Program-made: the position numbers and the translations under genes
Assembly (NCBI GenBank): GCA_913055655.1
Contig: CAJXKA010000005.1
Span: 124,001-188,000 of the forward strand
From: an uncultured Oceanospirillales bacterium
Lineage (GTDB): Bacteria > Pseudomonadota > Gammaproteobacteria > Xanthomonadales > SZUA-36
Direction: 5' to 3'
DNA: 64,000 nt
Notes under the pieces: model-generated
The model's database searches: none
The model's input: the letters and a program-made list of their open reading frames with translations, nothing else
What the model was told of the DNA's origin: nothing
Part shown: piece after piece, positions 44,030 through 53,679 of the stretch
Layout of the letters: every line of letters starts with the position of its first letter
Position numbering within the stretch: position 1 is the first letter of the stretch

Positions 44030-45399
44030 CGGCAACGGGCCGGCACGCGCTGCGGCAGCTCTGGGGAGCCGCATTTCCGCAGCGCGAACGACGCCGGTCC
44101 ATCTGGCTGATCGCCCTGCCCATCATGGGCGGCATGATGAGCCAGAACATCCTCAACCTGGTCGACATCGGCATGGTCGGCCGCCTGGGCGACGCCGCGC
44201 TGGCGGCCACCGGCATCGGCGGCTTCGCCAACTACCTGGCCATTTCATTCATCATCGGGCTGTCCGCGGGCGTGCAGGCGCTGGCCTCCCGCCGCCTGGG
44301 CGAAGGGCGCAACGACGAGACCGCTGTGCCGCTGAACGGCGGACTGACCCTGGCGCTGCTGATGGGCCTGCCGGCCTGCGCGCTGCTGTACGCGCTGGCG
44401 CCGGCCGCGTTCACCTTCCTGACCGACGACCCGGACGTGCAGGCGCTGGGCGTGCCCTACCTGCAGGTGCGGCTGCTGGCGATGGTCGCCATCGGCATGA
44501 ACTTCTCGTTCCGGGGCTACTGGAGCGCCATCCACATGACCGGCGTCTACTTAAAGACGCTGCTGATCATGCACGCCATCAACATTTTCCTGAACTGGGT
44601 GCTGATTTTCGGCAACCTGGGCGCGCCGGAACTGGGCGTGTACGGTGCCGGGCTGGCGACCACGATTTCGCTTTATGTCGGCACCGCGCTGTATTTCTTC
44701 TTCGCCTGGCGGCATGCCAGCGACAAGGGATTCCTGCATCGTCGCCCGACGCGAACGATGTTGTGGCAACAGCTGCGGCTGTCGCTGCCGGCCAGTATCC
44801 AGCAGCTGTTCTTTTCCGCGGGCCTGGTCACGCTGGTCTGGATTGTCGGCTGTATCGGCACCGCCGAGGTGGCCGCGCTGAACGTGTTGATGACCTTCCA
44901 CCTGACCGCCCTGCTGCCCGCCTTCGGCATCGCGCTGGCCTGCACGACCCTGGTCGGCAACGCCCTGGGGCGCAAGGACGAGGACGACGCGCTGGCGTGG
45001 GGGTGGAACTGCGCGCTGCTGACATTCATCTACGGCCTGGTGCTGACCGCCATCCTGGTGCCGCTGGCGCGACCGCTGCTCGGCGTGTTTATCCACAACC
45101 CGGACACCCTGGAACTGGCCTACCTGCCGATGGTGCTGTGGGCATTGATGATCGGCTTTGACACCGCCGGCATGGTGCTGATGAACGCGCTGATCGGCGC
45201 CGGCGATACCGGCCGGGCGATGCGCATCAGCCTGTTCTGGCAATGGGCGCTGTTCCTGCCCGCCGCCTACCTGGTCGGCCCGGCGCTGGGCTACGGCCTG
45301 CTGGGCGTGTGGGTCGCCAACAGCCTGTACCGCGTGGGACAGGCGTTGCACTGCGCCCAAAGTTGGCGTTCGCGCAAGTGGGCCGGCATCGAAATCTAA
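44026..45399 (+). CDS. MATE-family efflux transporter
   Basis: 457 residues, 12 spans. [40 protein letters not shown] is a typical MATE first half start, and the second repeat begins [30 protein letters not shown]. It likely exports cationic compounds in exchange for H+ or Na+. The start is a TTG at 44026 that overlaps the prfC stop (TTGA). A dispersed inverted repeat begins five bases after its stop. Confidence 0.9.
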
Positions 45400-45403
45400 C
45401 GTT

Positions 45404-45460
45404 GGGGTCAGAGTGGGGTCAGAGTCAACTCTGAGTCAACTCTGAGTTGACTCTGACCCC
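45404..45460. repeat. Dispersed GGGGTCAGAGT-type inverted repeat, copy 2
   Basis: GGGGTCAGAGT occurs twice in tandem (45404 and 45415). From 45415 a 17-base arm GGGGTCAGAGTCAACTC pairs with its exact complement at 45444-45460 across a 12-base centre made of the same AGTCAACTCT units. The outer bases match copies 1 and 3; the inner bases differ. It lies directly after the MATE gene and may act as a transcript end or stabilising hairpin. Confidence 0.85.
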
Positions 45461-45563
45461 GCCTCTTCCAGACCGTGATACGAAAAACGCCGATGCTGCG
45501 TATGTTCGTTATAGAGGCCGCTTCCCGCGGCCAAAGGGGCCGCTGACGGCACGGAGGTCTACG

Positions 45564-45698
45564 GTGAAAACTGAAGCCCGGAAAACCATATTGTTTATCG
45601 TGTTCACGCTGCTCGTGTTCACGGTGCTGGCCATTGACGCGCGCGCCGACGCAGGGACTTCGAGCCCGGTGACGGTGTACGCCGGCCCGGCAGGCTGA
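45564..45698 (+). CDS. Small single-span membrane or exported peptide, unknown function
   Basis: 44 residues from a GTG at 45564 that follows GGAGG by six bases. A basic start VKTEARK, a hydrophobic span TILFIVFTLLVFTVLAI and DARADAGTSSPVTVYAGPAG, with a possible signal-peptidase site after ARA. No family recognised. The good ribosome site is the main evidence. The remaining 127 bases before the nucleoside transporter show nothing else. Confidence 0.45.
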   Translation: MKTEARKTILFIVFTLLVFTVLAIDARADAGTSSPVTVYAGPAG

Positions 45699-45825
45699 CG
45701 GGGTTCGATCCGGTTTCACGGCGGGCAAGGATGCCCGTCGAGACGGGTGGCGGCAGCCGCATTTGCGGCGCCGCCTTCAACCCGATACATTCCCAAGCCG
45801 ATAACAACGACTCCGGGAGCGGAGC

Positions 45826-47100
45826 ATGATCGGCAGCATCGCGTTCGGAATCTTCGGCCTGGCCGTCCTGGTCAGCTTCGCGTGGCTCGTCTCGATGAAC
45901 CGGGCCGCGGTCAACTGGAAGCTGGTCGCCGCCGGCATCGGCCTGCAGCTCACATTTGCCATTCTGGTGATCCTGGTGCCGGGCGGGCGCGAATTCTTCG
46001 ACCTGCTGTCCGGCCTGTTCGTCAAGATTGTCGGCTTTGCCATCACCGGCGCGCAGTTCATCTTCGGTGACCTGGCCCGCGCCGAATCTTTCGGCTTTAT
46101 TTTCGCCTTCCAGGTCCTGCCCACGATTATCTTCTTCGCCTCACTGATGGGCGTGCTCTACCACCTGGGCGTCATGCAGAAAGTCGTGCAGGGCATGGCC
46201 TGGGTGATGCAGAAGGTGCTGAACGTCAGCGGCTCGGAATCGCTGTCGGTGGCCGCCAACGTGTTCGTCGGCCAGACCGAGGCGCCACTGGTGGTGCGGC
46301 CCTACATCGCGAAGATGACGGAATCCGAACTGCTGACCATGATGACCGGCGGCATGGCCACCATCGCCGGCGCGGTGCTGGCCGCTTACATTGCCATGCT
46401 TGGCGGGCCGGACCCCGAGGCGCAGCTGTACTACGCCCGCCACCTGCTGGCCGCCAGCGTGATGGCCGCACCCGCCACTATCGTCATCGCCAAGATCCTA
46501 CGCCCGGAAACTGACGAATCACTGACGATGGGCACCGTGAAACTGACCGTGGAAAAGACCTCCGGCAACGTCATCGAGGCCGCCGCCAACGGCGCTTCCG
46601 ACGGTATGCGGCTGGCGCTCAACGTTGGCGCCATGCTGCTGGCCTTTATCGCCCTCATCGCGATGATCGACTGGCCGCTGAACTGGCTGGGCGAAGTGAC
46701 CGGGCTGCAGGCCACGCTGGGCCAGCCGCTGAGCCTGTCACTGCTGCTGGGTTACCTGCTCTCGCCGCTGGCCTGGGTCATCGGCGTGCCCTGGCAGGAC
46801 GCGGTCGCCGTGGGCGGGCTGATCGGCCAGAAGGTCATCACCAACGAGTTCGTCGCCTACTCGGCGCTGAACGAGATCAAGGACACGCTGTCACCACACG
46901 CCGTGCTGATTTCGACTTACGCGCTCTGCGGTTTCGCCAATTTCTCGTCCATCGCCATCCAGATCGGCGGCATCGGCGGCCTGGCGCCCGAGCGCCGTGG
47001 TGATATCGCCCGGCTGGGGCTGCGCGCGGTGTTCGGCGGCACGCTGGCGACCATGATGACCGCGACCATTGCCGGTGTCCTGACAAAGATGGCGGTCTGA
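45826..47100 (+). CDS. Concentrative nucleoside transporter (CNT/NupC family)
   Basis: 424 residues. The family core [24 protein letters not shown] and [17 protein letters not shown], with later [13 protein letters not shown] and [21 protein letters not shown], is diagnostic of CNT nucleoside symporters. It imports nucleosides with Na+ or H+ across the inner membrane. The upstream AGCGGAGC gives a ribosome site. It is followed 12 bases later by the MFS-acyltransferase gene. Confidence 0.95.
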   Translation: MIGSIAFGIFGLAVLVSFAWLVSMNRAAVNWKLVAAGIGLQLTFAILVILVPGGREFFDLLSGLFVKIVGFAITGAQFIFGDLARAESFGFIFAFQVLPTIIFFASLMGVLYHLGVMQKVVQGMAWVMQKVLNVSGSESLSVAANVFVGQTEAPLVVRPYIAKMTESELLTMMTGGMATIAGAVLAAYIAMLGGPDPEAQLYYARHLLAASVMAAPATIVIAKILRPETDESLTMGTVKLTVEKTSGNVIEAAANGASDGMRLALNVGAMLLAFIALIAMIDWPLNWLGEVTGLQATLGQPLSLSLLLGYLLSPLAWVIGVPWQDAVAVGGLIGQKVITNEFVAYSALNEIKDTLSPHAVLISTYALCGFANFSSIAIQIGGIGGLAPERRGDIARLGLRAVFGGTLATMMTATIAGVLTKMAV

Positions 47101-47112
47101 CGGCCGGTCGCG

Positions 47113-48993
47113 ATGTCACGGGCCTCGCAGTTCCGGCTTTTCGGTGAGCAGCGGTTCGGGCCGTTTTTTGCCACCCAGGCCCTGGGGGCGCTGAACGACA
47201 ACATATTCAAGAACGCACTGGCCGCTTTCCTGGTGTTCCAGGCCAGTGCGATGGGCGGCCTCAACACCGACCAGCTGGTGAATCTCAGCGCCTTGCTGTT
47301 CATCCTGCCGTTCTTTTTGTTCTCGGCGCTGTTCGGACAGTTCGCGGACAAATTTGAGAAATCCCGTCAGATCCGGCGCATCAAGCTATTCGAAGTGGTA
47401 TTGATGGCGCTGGCCACGCTGGGACTATGGCTGGACAACCTGCCGCTGCTTCTGGGTGTACTGTTCGGGCTGGGTTTCCAGTCGACCATCTTCGGGCCCA
47501 TCAAGTACGGCATCCTGCCGCAGGTGCTGGCGCCGCGCGAACTGGTGGGCGGCAACGCGCTGGTGGAAATGGGCACCTTTATCGCCATCCTCGCCGGCAC
47601 CATCGCGGGGCCGCTGCTGGCCGGCGTCGAGGCTGAATGGCCGTTCTGGGTGGCCGCCGCCGCGCTGGCGGTGGCGCTGGCCGGCTGGCTCGCCAGCCTG
47701 TTCATCCCGGTGGCGCCGGCGGTCGACCCGGCGCTGAAGATCAACTGGAACATCTTCACCGAGAGCGCCCGGAACCTGCGTTTTATCGGCCAGGACCGCA
47801 CCGTGCTGCACGGCGTCCTGGGCATCTCCTGGTTCTGGTTCTTCGGCGCCACGATCCTGGTGCAGGTGCCCAGCTACACGATCAACGTGCTGGGCGGCGA
47901 CGAGCGACTGATGTCGCTGCTGCTGGCGGTCTTCATCATCGGCATCAGCATCGGCTCGCTGGCCTGCGAGAAGCTTTCAAACCACCGCGTGGAAATCGGC
48001 CTGGTGCCGCTGGGCACCATCGGCCTGACGGTGTTCTGCCTGGACCTGTTCTTCGCCAGCCCGGACGTGCCGCAGTCCGGTGTGAGCCCCTCGGCGTTTT
48101 TCGCCCAGGCCGGCAACTGGCGCATCGTGTTCGACCTGCTGATGATCGGCGGTTTCGGCGGCTTTTACATCGTGCCGCTCTACGCGCTGGTGCAGGCGCG
48201 CTCGAAACCGTCGCACCGCTCGCGGGTGATCGCCGGGAACAACATTCTCAACGCCCTGTTCATGGTGGTGGCGGCCGTCTTCGCCATCGTCATGCTGGGC
48301 GCGGCCGGCTTCACCATTCCGCAGCTGTTCATGGTGACCGCGCTGCTGAACGCGGTAGTGGCGGCCTATATATTCACTATCGTGCCGGAGTTCCTGCTGC
48401 GGTTCCTGGCCTGGCTGCTCAGCCACGCCATATACCGTGTGCGGGTCAGCGGCATCGGTAACATTCCCGAGAAAGGGCCGGTGCTGCTGGCCAGCAATCA
48501 CGTCAGTTACGTCGACCCGATCATCATCATGGGCGCGGTGCCGCGGCCGACGCGCTTCGTCATGTGGTACAGGCTCTACGAGATCCCGGTGCTGCGCTGG
48601 CTGTTCCGGGCCGGCAAGGCCATTCCTATCGCCTCCACGCGCGAAGACCCGGAGTTGCTCGCCCAGGCCTATCGCCAGATTGATTCGGAACTGGCTGCCG
48701 GCGCACCGGTGGGTATCTTCCCGGAAGGCTCGATCACGCATGACGGCGAGATCCACCCGTTCAAGCCCGGCGTCGAAAAAGTGGTGGGCGAACGCCCGGT
48801 ACCGGTCGTGCCGATGGCGCTCTGCCATCTCTGGGGGTCAATGTTCAGTCGCCGGGATTCGTTCTGGAAGCGCCGCCCATACAAGCTGTTCTCGAAAGTG
48901 GAGTTGCGCATTGGCGAGCCGATTGCGCCTTCGGAGCTGACCGCCGAACGGCTGGAAGCCGCCATACGCGAGCTGCGCGGCAACGACCGCTGA
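47113..48993 (+). CDS. LplT-like MFS domain fused to PlsC-type acyltransferase
   Basis: 626 residues. Residues 1-430 are a 12-span MFS domain resembling the lysophospholipid flippase LplT (FFATQALGALNDNIFKNALAA, GLGFQSTIFGPIKYGILPQ). Residues 435-626 are a PlsC/LPLAT domain with ASNHVSYVDP (H463, D468), the EGSITHDGE block and PVVPMAL. In E. coli the partner Aas also has an acyl-ACP synthetase domain; that third domain is absent here. It probably brings lysophospholipid to the inner leaflet and re-acylates it, or makes phosphatidate. The substrate direction is inferred from homologues. Confidence 0.92.
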   Translation: MSRASQFRLFGEQRFGPFFATQALGALNDNIFKNALAAFLVFQASAMGGLNTDQLVNLSALLFILPFFLFSALFGQFADKFEKSRQIRRIKLFEVVLMALATLGLWLDNLPLLLGVLFGLGFQSTIFGPIKYGILPQVLAPRELVGGNALVEMGTFIAILAGTIAGPLLAGVEAEWPFWVAAAALAVALAGWLASLFIPVAPAVDPALKINWNIFTESARNLRFIGQDRTVLHGVLGISWFWFFGATILVQVPSYTINVLGGDERLMSLLLAVFIIGISIGSLACEKLSNHRVEIGLVPLGTIGLTVFCLDLFFASPDVPQSGVSPSAFFAQAGNWRIVFDLLMIGGFGGFYIVPLYALVQARSKPSHRSRVIAGNNILNALFMVVAAVFAIVMLGAAGFTIPQLFMVTALLNAVVAAYIFTIVPEFLLRFLAWLLSHAIYRVRVSGIGNIPEKGPVLLASNHVSYVDPIIIMGAVPRPTRFVMWYRLYEIPVLRWLFRAGKAIPIASTREDPELLAQAYRQIDSELAAGAPVGIFPEGSITHDGEIHPFKPGVEKVVGERPVPVVPMALCHLWGSMFSRRDSFWKRRPYKLFSKVELRIGEPIAPSELTAERLEAAIRELRGNDR

Positions 48994-48995
48994 GA

Positions 48996-49049
48996 CTTTA
49001 CCCTGACCCTTTACTCTGACCCCGGACCCTGACCCCCTACCCCGACCCC
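48996..49049. repeat. Dispersed GGGGTCAGAGT-type repeat, copy 3 (degenerate)
   Basis: A run of CCCTGACCC / CTCTGACCCC / CCCCGACCCC units. CCCTTTACTCTGACCCC at 49007-49023 is identical to 764-780 of copy 1. It lies between convergent genes and the final codons (Gly-Ser-Gly) plus the TAG stop of the DUF2007 gene fall inside it. Confidence 0.75.
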
Positions 49050-49267
49050 GCCACTTCGCTGCCGTCTTCGCGGATCAGGCGGCGCGCGACCGGGGCGTCG
49101 TCCTCGTCGACCACGAACAGCTGCGGCGCGACTTCCAGGAAGGGCAGGTCGCCCAGTGCGCCGCCGGAGAATTCATTCTTCATGAACACCTCGATGCCGT
49201 GCGCTTCCAGCAGGCTGCGGATGCGGCCGGCTTCCAGCAGGTCGAGCGATTCGAAGACCTTGATCAT
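49037..49267 (-). CDS. DUF2007 (putative signal-transducing) small protein
   Basis: 76 residues from the ATG at 49267; the open frame extends upstream but only this start gives the family sequence MIKVFESLDLLEAGRIRSLL. EAHGIEVFMKNEFSGGALGDLPF and PQLFVVDEDDAPVARRLI complete the DUF2007 fold, a small PII-like alpha/beta unit with unknown ligand. It begins seven bases after the VOC gene on the same strand. The last codons and stop are provided by a dispersed repeat. Confidence 0.85.
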   Translation of the reverse strand: MIKVFESLDLLEAGRIRSLLEAHGIEVFMKNEFSGGALGDLPFLEVAPQLFVVDEDDAPVARRLIREDGSEVAGSG

Positions 49268-49274
49268 CGGTCGT

Positions 49275-49703
49275 TCAGTCGCGCGCAAACAGTCGGGCCG
49301 GGTCGGCGAACGCCTTGAACTCGAGCGCGTTACCGGCGGGGTCGTACAGGAAGAACGTGCCCTGCTCACCCGCCTCGCCGCGGAATCGGATCCGCGGCGG
49401 AATGACGAACTCGACGTCATGGTCCTCAAGCCGTTGCGCCAGTGAACGCCAGTCGTCCATGTCCAGCACCAGGCCGAAATGGGGCACGGGCACAGCGTCG
49501 CCATCGACGGGGTTGCGCAGCGCGACGCCGGCGCTGTCGCCGCCATCCAGGTGGCACACCAGCTGGTGGCCGCGGAAATCGAAATCCACCCAGTGTTCGG
49601 CACTGCGGCCCTCGGGACAGCCCAGCAGCTCGCCATAGAAGGCCCGCGCTGCCGATAGATCATCGACGGGAATGGCCAGGTGGAAAGGTTTGAGCGTGCT
49701 CAT
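49275..49703 (-). CDS. VOC-family (glyoxalase/bleomycin-resistance fold) protein
   Basis: 142 residues from the ATG at 49703. FHLAIPVDDLSAARAFYGELLGC is the first beta-alpha-beta module with a metal His; HFGLVLDMDDWRSLAQRL starts the second, and FFLYDPAGNALEFKAF contains the conserved Asp-Pro-x-Gly-Asn and Glu. Substrate unknown; could be a dioxygenase-like or lyase member. Likely cotranscribed with the DUF2007 gene. Confidence 0.88.
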   Translation of the reverse strand: MSTLKPFHLAIPVDDLSAARAFYGELLGCPEGRSAEHWVDFDFRGHQLVCHLDGGDSAGVALRNPVDGDAVPVPHFGLVLDMDDWRSLAQRLEDHDVEFVIPPRIRFRGEAGEQGTFFLYDPAGNALEFKAFADPARLFARD

Positions 49704-49788
49704 GATGGTGGGAGCATACCGCACTCACGGCGTACCGGTGGCGCTGGCCGCTATACTGGCCGGGTTCCTGTTCATCCACTGACACCCA

Positions 49789-50214
49789 ATGAGCGAACGA
49801 GTCGAAAAAACGGACGCGGAATGGCGCGAGACACTGTCCGATGAGTCCTACCGCGTCACCCGCCAGGCCGGCACCGAGCGCCCCTTTACCGGCAGGTACT
49901 GCGATCATTTCGAAGCCGGCGAGTACCATTGCGTGTGCTGCGGCCATGCCCTGTTCGGCGCGGACAGCAAGTTCCACTCCGGATGCGGCTGGCCCAGTTT
50001 CCACGGCGAACTCGAGGCGGCCGGCATCGTCCAGAAACGCGACCTGAGCCACGGCATGATCCGCACGGAACTGGTCTGCCCGAAGTGTGACGCCCACCTG
50101 GGGCACGTATTCCCGGACGGGCCGCCGCCCACGGGTCTGCGTTACTGCATCAATTCAGCTTCGTTGAATTTCGTACCGGATGACGGGGCAACCACCGACG
50201 ACGCCGAGGGATGA
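49789..50214 (+). CDS. msrB: Peptide-methionine (R)-S-oxide reductase
   Basis: 141 residues. Zinc cysteines C48/C51 (HCVCCG) and C97/C100 (VCPKCDAH), resolving-Cys candidate C66 (SGCGWPSF) and the nucleophile C120 in RYCINSASL are all present. It repairs methionine-R-sulfoxide in proteins. The stop overlaps the start of the next gene by four bases. Confidence 0.97.
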   Translation: MSERVEKTDAEWRETLSDESYRVTRQAGTERPFTGRYCDHFEAGEYHCVCCGHALFGADSKFHSGCGWPSFHGELEAAGIVQKRDLSHGMIRTELVCPKCDAHLGHVFPDGPPPTGLRYCINSASLNFVPDDGATTDDAEG

Positions 50215-51290
50215 CCGCAGGAATGCGGACGTACCGGGGCCGGCTGACCCACCGGCTCTTGCTGCTGTTCACGACCACGACGCTACTGGCCGGCTGCGCG
50301 GGGCCGGGCTATTACGTCCAGGCTGTCGGCGGCCACCTCTCCCTGATGGGAGACCGCCAGGGCATTGACGAATACCAGGCGGACGCCGGGGCCAACGACC
50401 CGATGGTGGCCCGCCTGGCGGTTGCGCAGGACATCCTCGAATTCGCCGAATCCGAACTGGACCTGCCGGCGGGGGATGCCTACTCACAAGTCGTCATCAC
50501 GGGAAAAAACGCGTTGGTGTGGAACGTCGTCGCCGCGCCGCCCCTGTCGCTGGCGCCGCGAAAATGGTGCTTTATCGTCGCCGGTTGCGTACCTTACCGC
50601 GGCTATTACGACCGCGGCGACGCGCTTCGTTTTGCGGACCATCGCCGTGACCAGGGCGACGACGTGGTGACCGCGCCCGCCTCGGCCTACTCCACGCTGG
50701 GCTGGTTCGATGACCCCCTGCTGGACACCATGCTGGACGCGTCGGACGCGTCGCTGGCCGGCACGCTGTTCCACGAACTGGCCCATCGCCGGCTTTATGT
50801 CGCCGGCGACACGATGTTCAGCGAGTCTTACGCCAGTTTTGTCGAGGAAGTCGGTGTACGACGCTGGCTGACGACTTCGGGGCGCGAGGCGATGATCGAA
50901 CCCTGGCAGCGGCGCCAGGCCATGTCCACGCAGTGGCGCCGGCTGGTCGACGAGTACCGCGACCACCTGGCCGGCGCGTATGCATCGAACCGGTCCGACG
51001 CCCGAAAGCTCGAAGAGAAAACTCGTTTACTGCAGGCCATGCGCGACGATTACCAGCAATTGCGCGCGGATGAGTGGCGCGACGAGGACCCCTGGGGCTG
51101 GTTCTTCGAGGCCGGCGCCAACAATGCGGCATTCGCGCTGGTCGGCCAGTACCAGGGCGGGCATTGCGCCTTCGAAAAGCTGTTCGAATCCGTCGGCCGC
51201 GACATCGGGCGTTTCCACCTGGCCGCTGCCGGAGTGGCTGAACGCGACGCGCAGGCACGGGCGCAATGGCTGCGGACGCCGTGCCCGTGA
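50211..51290 (+). CDS. Predicted lipoprotein aminopeptidase (COG4324 type)
   Basis: 359 residues. The leader ends in a lipobox LLAGC with C29, so the protein is probably lipid-anchored. [18 protein letters not shown] contains the zinc-protease HExxH at 188-192, and [13 protein letters not shown] the downstream Glu. [15 protein letters not shown] near the N-terminus is a marker of this predicted aminopeptidase family. Start ATG overlaps the msrB stop (ATGA). The physiological substrate is not known. Confidence 0.87.
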   Translation: MTAGMRTYRGRLTHRLLLLFTTTTLLAGCAGPGYYVQAVGGHLSLMGDRQGIDEYQADAGANDPMVARLAVAQDILEFAESELDLPAGDAYSQVVITGKNALVWNVVAAPPLSLAPRKWCFIVAGCVPYRGYYDRGDALRFADHRRDQGDDVVTAPASAYSTLGWFDDPLLDTMLDASDASLAGTLFHELAHRRLYVAGDTMFSESYASFVEEVGVRRWLTTSGREAMIEPWQRRQAMSTQWRRLVDEYRDHLAGAYASNRSDARKLEEKTRLLQAMRDDYQQLRADEWRDEDPWGWFFEAGANNAAFALVGQYQGGHCAFEKLFESVGRDIGRFHLAAAGVAERDAQARAQWLRTPCP

Positions 51291-51357
51291 CACCATGCCG
51301 TTGCACCGCCCCACGGATTGTGACAACGTTACGCCGATTTCCCCGGCAGGTGACTGC

Positions 51358-53595
51358 GTGAACCCCCTGGCAAACCCGAGACGGTTCGACTGGCCGTTAC
51401 CCGCGAACTTATTCGTCGCCCTGCTGCTACCCCTGGCGGCATGGGCCGATCCCGCGCCCGACGGCGAAAACGACAATGTAGCGGCGCCGAAACCGGCCGC
51501 CGCGCTGGCCTGCCCGGAACCGGCGCTGGCGCCCGTGATCACGGCCGTTCCGGATCGTGAAGGCGCGCCGGTCACGTTTTATGCCCGTCGTTTCGAAGCC
51601 ACCCGCAACCAGCCCGGCGAAGCGCGCGGTAATGTCGAGATATTCCGCGCCGACCAGCACCTGGCCACCGAGGCCGCCCGGTACGACCCGGCCACCGGCA
51701 TCCTCAACCTGCCGGCCCCACTGCGTTACGAAGATTCCCAGGTCAACATCGCCGCCTCCAGCGGCCTGTACGGATTCAACGAGGAGTCCGGCGACTTTTA
51801 CGATGTCGAGTACGGTTTTGCCGGCTCCAGCGCCCACGGCGGCGCGGACAGCGCCCATGTCAGCGGCGGCAACCGCTCCGAGATGCGGCGCATCTGGTTC
51901 ACCACCTGCCCGGGCGATGATCCCGAGTGGCGGCTGTCGGCGAAAGAACTCGAACTGCGCCACGATGAAGGCGTGGGCGTGGCCCGTGGCGCCAGGCTGG
52001 AACTGGGCAAGGTGCCGGTGCTGTACGTGCCGTGGCTCACCTTCCCCATCGACGACCGGCGCAAGAGCGGGTTCCTGTACCCGTCGCTGAGCACCGCCAA
52101 CGACAACGGCCTGGAAGTGGGCATTCCGTACTACTGGAACATTGCCCCCAACCAGGACGCGACCATCACGCCGCGGCTGTACACCGACCGTGGCCTGATG
52201 GGCACCGGCGAGTACCGCCTGCTGACCCGGCGGACCAGTTCCGTGTTCGACGGCAGCTACCTGTTCGACGACGACAAGACCGGCGAGGACCGCTGGCACT
52301 ACCTGGCGCGCGCCGCGGCATCGTTCTCACCCACGTGGCGCGGCCGGATGCGGCTGGAACGGGTCAGCGACGATGCGTATTTCCAGGATTTCGGCGGTGA
52401 CCTGGCGCAGACCTCGCGACAGTACCTGCGCAGCCAGGCCAGCATCGACGGCGCCGGACGCTACTGGATTTTCTCGCTGCTGGCCGACGGCTTCCAGGTC
52501 ATCGACGAATCGGTATCGCCGGGGCAGGAGCCCTACCGCCGACTGCCGCGCGCGGCGTTCATGTTCGACGCGCCGATCGGGCGCTCCGGTTTCCAGGCGT
52601 CACTGGATTCCGAGCTAGTGTACTTCGACCGCGACACCGGCGTCACCGGCGGGCGCCTGGACGTCTACCCGGATCTCTCGTGGAACCTGGACCGCTACTG
52701 GGGCTTCCTGCGCGCCAATGCCGGATACCGCTACACCACGTACCAGCTCGACCTGCAGGGCGAGCTCGGTGATGAATCACCGGATCGGGGCCTGCCGATC
52801 CTGAGCCTGGACAGCGGCCTGTTCCTGGAACGCGAGCTGGCCAGCGGCAACACCCAGACGCTGGAACCCCGACTTTATTACCTCTACGTGCCGTACGAGG
52901 ACCAGGACGGCTTGCCGGACTTTGACACCAACGAGTTCACGTTCGGCTTCGCGCAGCTGTTCCATTACAACCGCTACACCGGCGCCGACCGCCAGAGCGA
53001 CGCCAACCAGCTGACCCTGGCGCTGAGCACGCGTTCCATTGACGCCGGCTCCGGCCGTGATACGTGGAGCCTGGGCCTGGGGCAGATCATCTACCTGGAT
53101 AACCCGCGCGTACGCCTGCCTGGTGAAACCACCGAGCGACTGGAAACGTCGCCGTTCCTGGGCGAATTCAACTGGCACCCGATGGACCGGTTCACCGCCC
53201 GGCTGGGCCTGCAGTGGGACTGGGAAGACGGCGAGCTGGACGTGGGCGTGGCGGGCCTGGACCACACCACGCGTCATGGTCACCGCATGGCGGTCGAGTA
53301 CCGTTTCCGGCGCGACCGCCTGGACCAGTTCGATGTCCGCTACTACTGGCCGATCAACGAGCGTTGGCGGCTGTTCTCGAGGGTCAACTGGTCGCTGGAA
53401 GATGACGACCTGCTCGAAGGCCTGGTGGGTGCCGAGTACGAGAGCTGCTGCTGGGCCCTGCGCGTGGTCGCCCGCCGTTACCTGCGCGACCGCCAGGGCG
53501 GCGAGCGCGACGCCCTGTACCTGGAACTCCGGCTGAAGGGGCTGGGCAGCTTCGGGCGCCGTGAACCGCCGTTGTTCTATACACCGGCGCCCTGA
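51358..53595 (+). CDS. lptD: LPS-assembly outer-membrane protein LptD
   Basis: 745 residues from a GTG at 51358 preceded by AGGTGA; an ATG at 51295 is the alternative. Leader VNPLANPRRFDWPLPANLF to about AAWA. An OstA/LptA-like periplasmic domain (VTFYARRFEATRNQPGEARGN) is followed by the LptD barrel. Four cysteines match the disulfide plan of E. coli LptD: one in LACPEP, one in FTTCPGDD and the adjacent pair in YESCCWALRV. It inserts LPS into the outer leaflet with LptE. First gene of the lptD-surA-pdxA-rsmA-apaG-apaH block. Confidence 0.94.
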   Translation: MNPLANPRRFDWPLPANLFVALLLPLAAWADPAPDGENDNVAAPKPAAALACPEPALAPVITAVPDREGAPVTFYARRFEATRNQPGEARGNVEIFRADQHLATEAARYDPATGILNLPAPLRYEDSQVNIAASSGLYGFNEESGDFYDVEYGFAGSSAHGGADSAHVSGGNRSEMRRIWFTTCPGDDPEWRLSAKELELRHDEGVGVARGARLELGKVPVLYVPWLTFPIDDRRKSGFLYPSLSTANDNGLEVGIPYYWNIAPNQDATITPRLYTDRGLMGTGEYRLLTRRTSSVFDGSYLFDDDKTGEDRWHYLARAAASFSPTWRGRMRLERVSDDAYFQDFGGDLAQTSRQYLRSQASIDGAGRYWIFSLLADGFQVIDESVSPGQEPYRRLPRAAFMFDAPIGRSGFQASLDSELVYFDRDTGVTGGRLDVYPDLSWNLDRYWGFLRANAGYRYTTYQLDLQGELGDESPDRGLPILSLDSGLFLERELASGNTQTLEPRLYYLYVPYEDQDGLPDFDTNEFTFGFAQLFHYNRYTGADRQSDANQLTLALSTRSIDAGSGRDTWSLGLGQIIYLDNPRVRLPGETTERLETSPFLGEFNWHPMDRFTARLGLQWDWEDGELDVGVAGLDHTTRHGHRMAVEYRFRRDRLDQFDVRYYWPINERWRLFSRVNWSLEDDDLLEGLVGAEYESCCWALRVVARRYLRDRQGGERDALYLELRLKGLGSFGRREPPLFYTPAP

Positions 53596-53679
53596 GCCCG
53601 GCACCCGTATGGACCGGGCTTCGCAGGCCCTTCGATTGGTTTAGAATAGCCGTCCTCGGAAAGCCGAAGACATCCATTC

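Noticed and set aside
50980..51357. Upstream extension of lptD into the preceding lipoprotein gene
   Set aside because: Out-of-frame translation of a conserved gene; starts at 51295 or 51358 lie after that gene ends.
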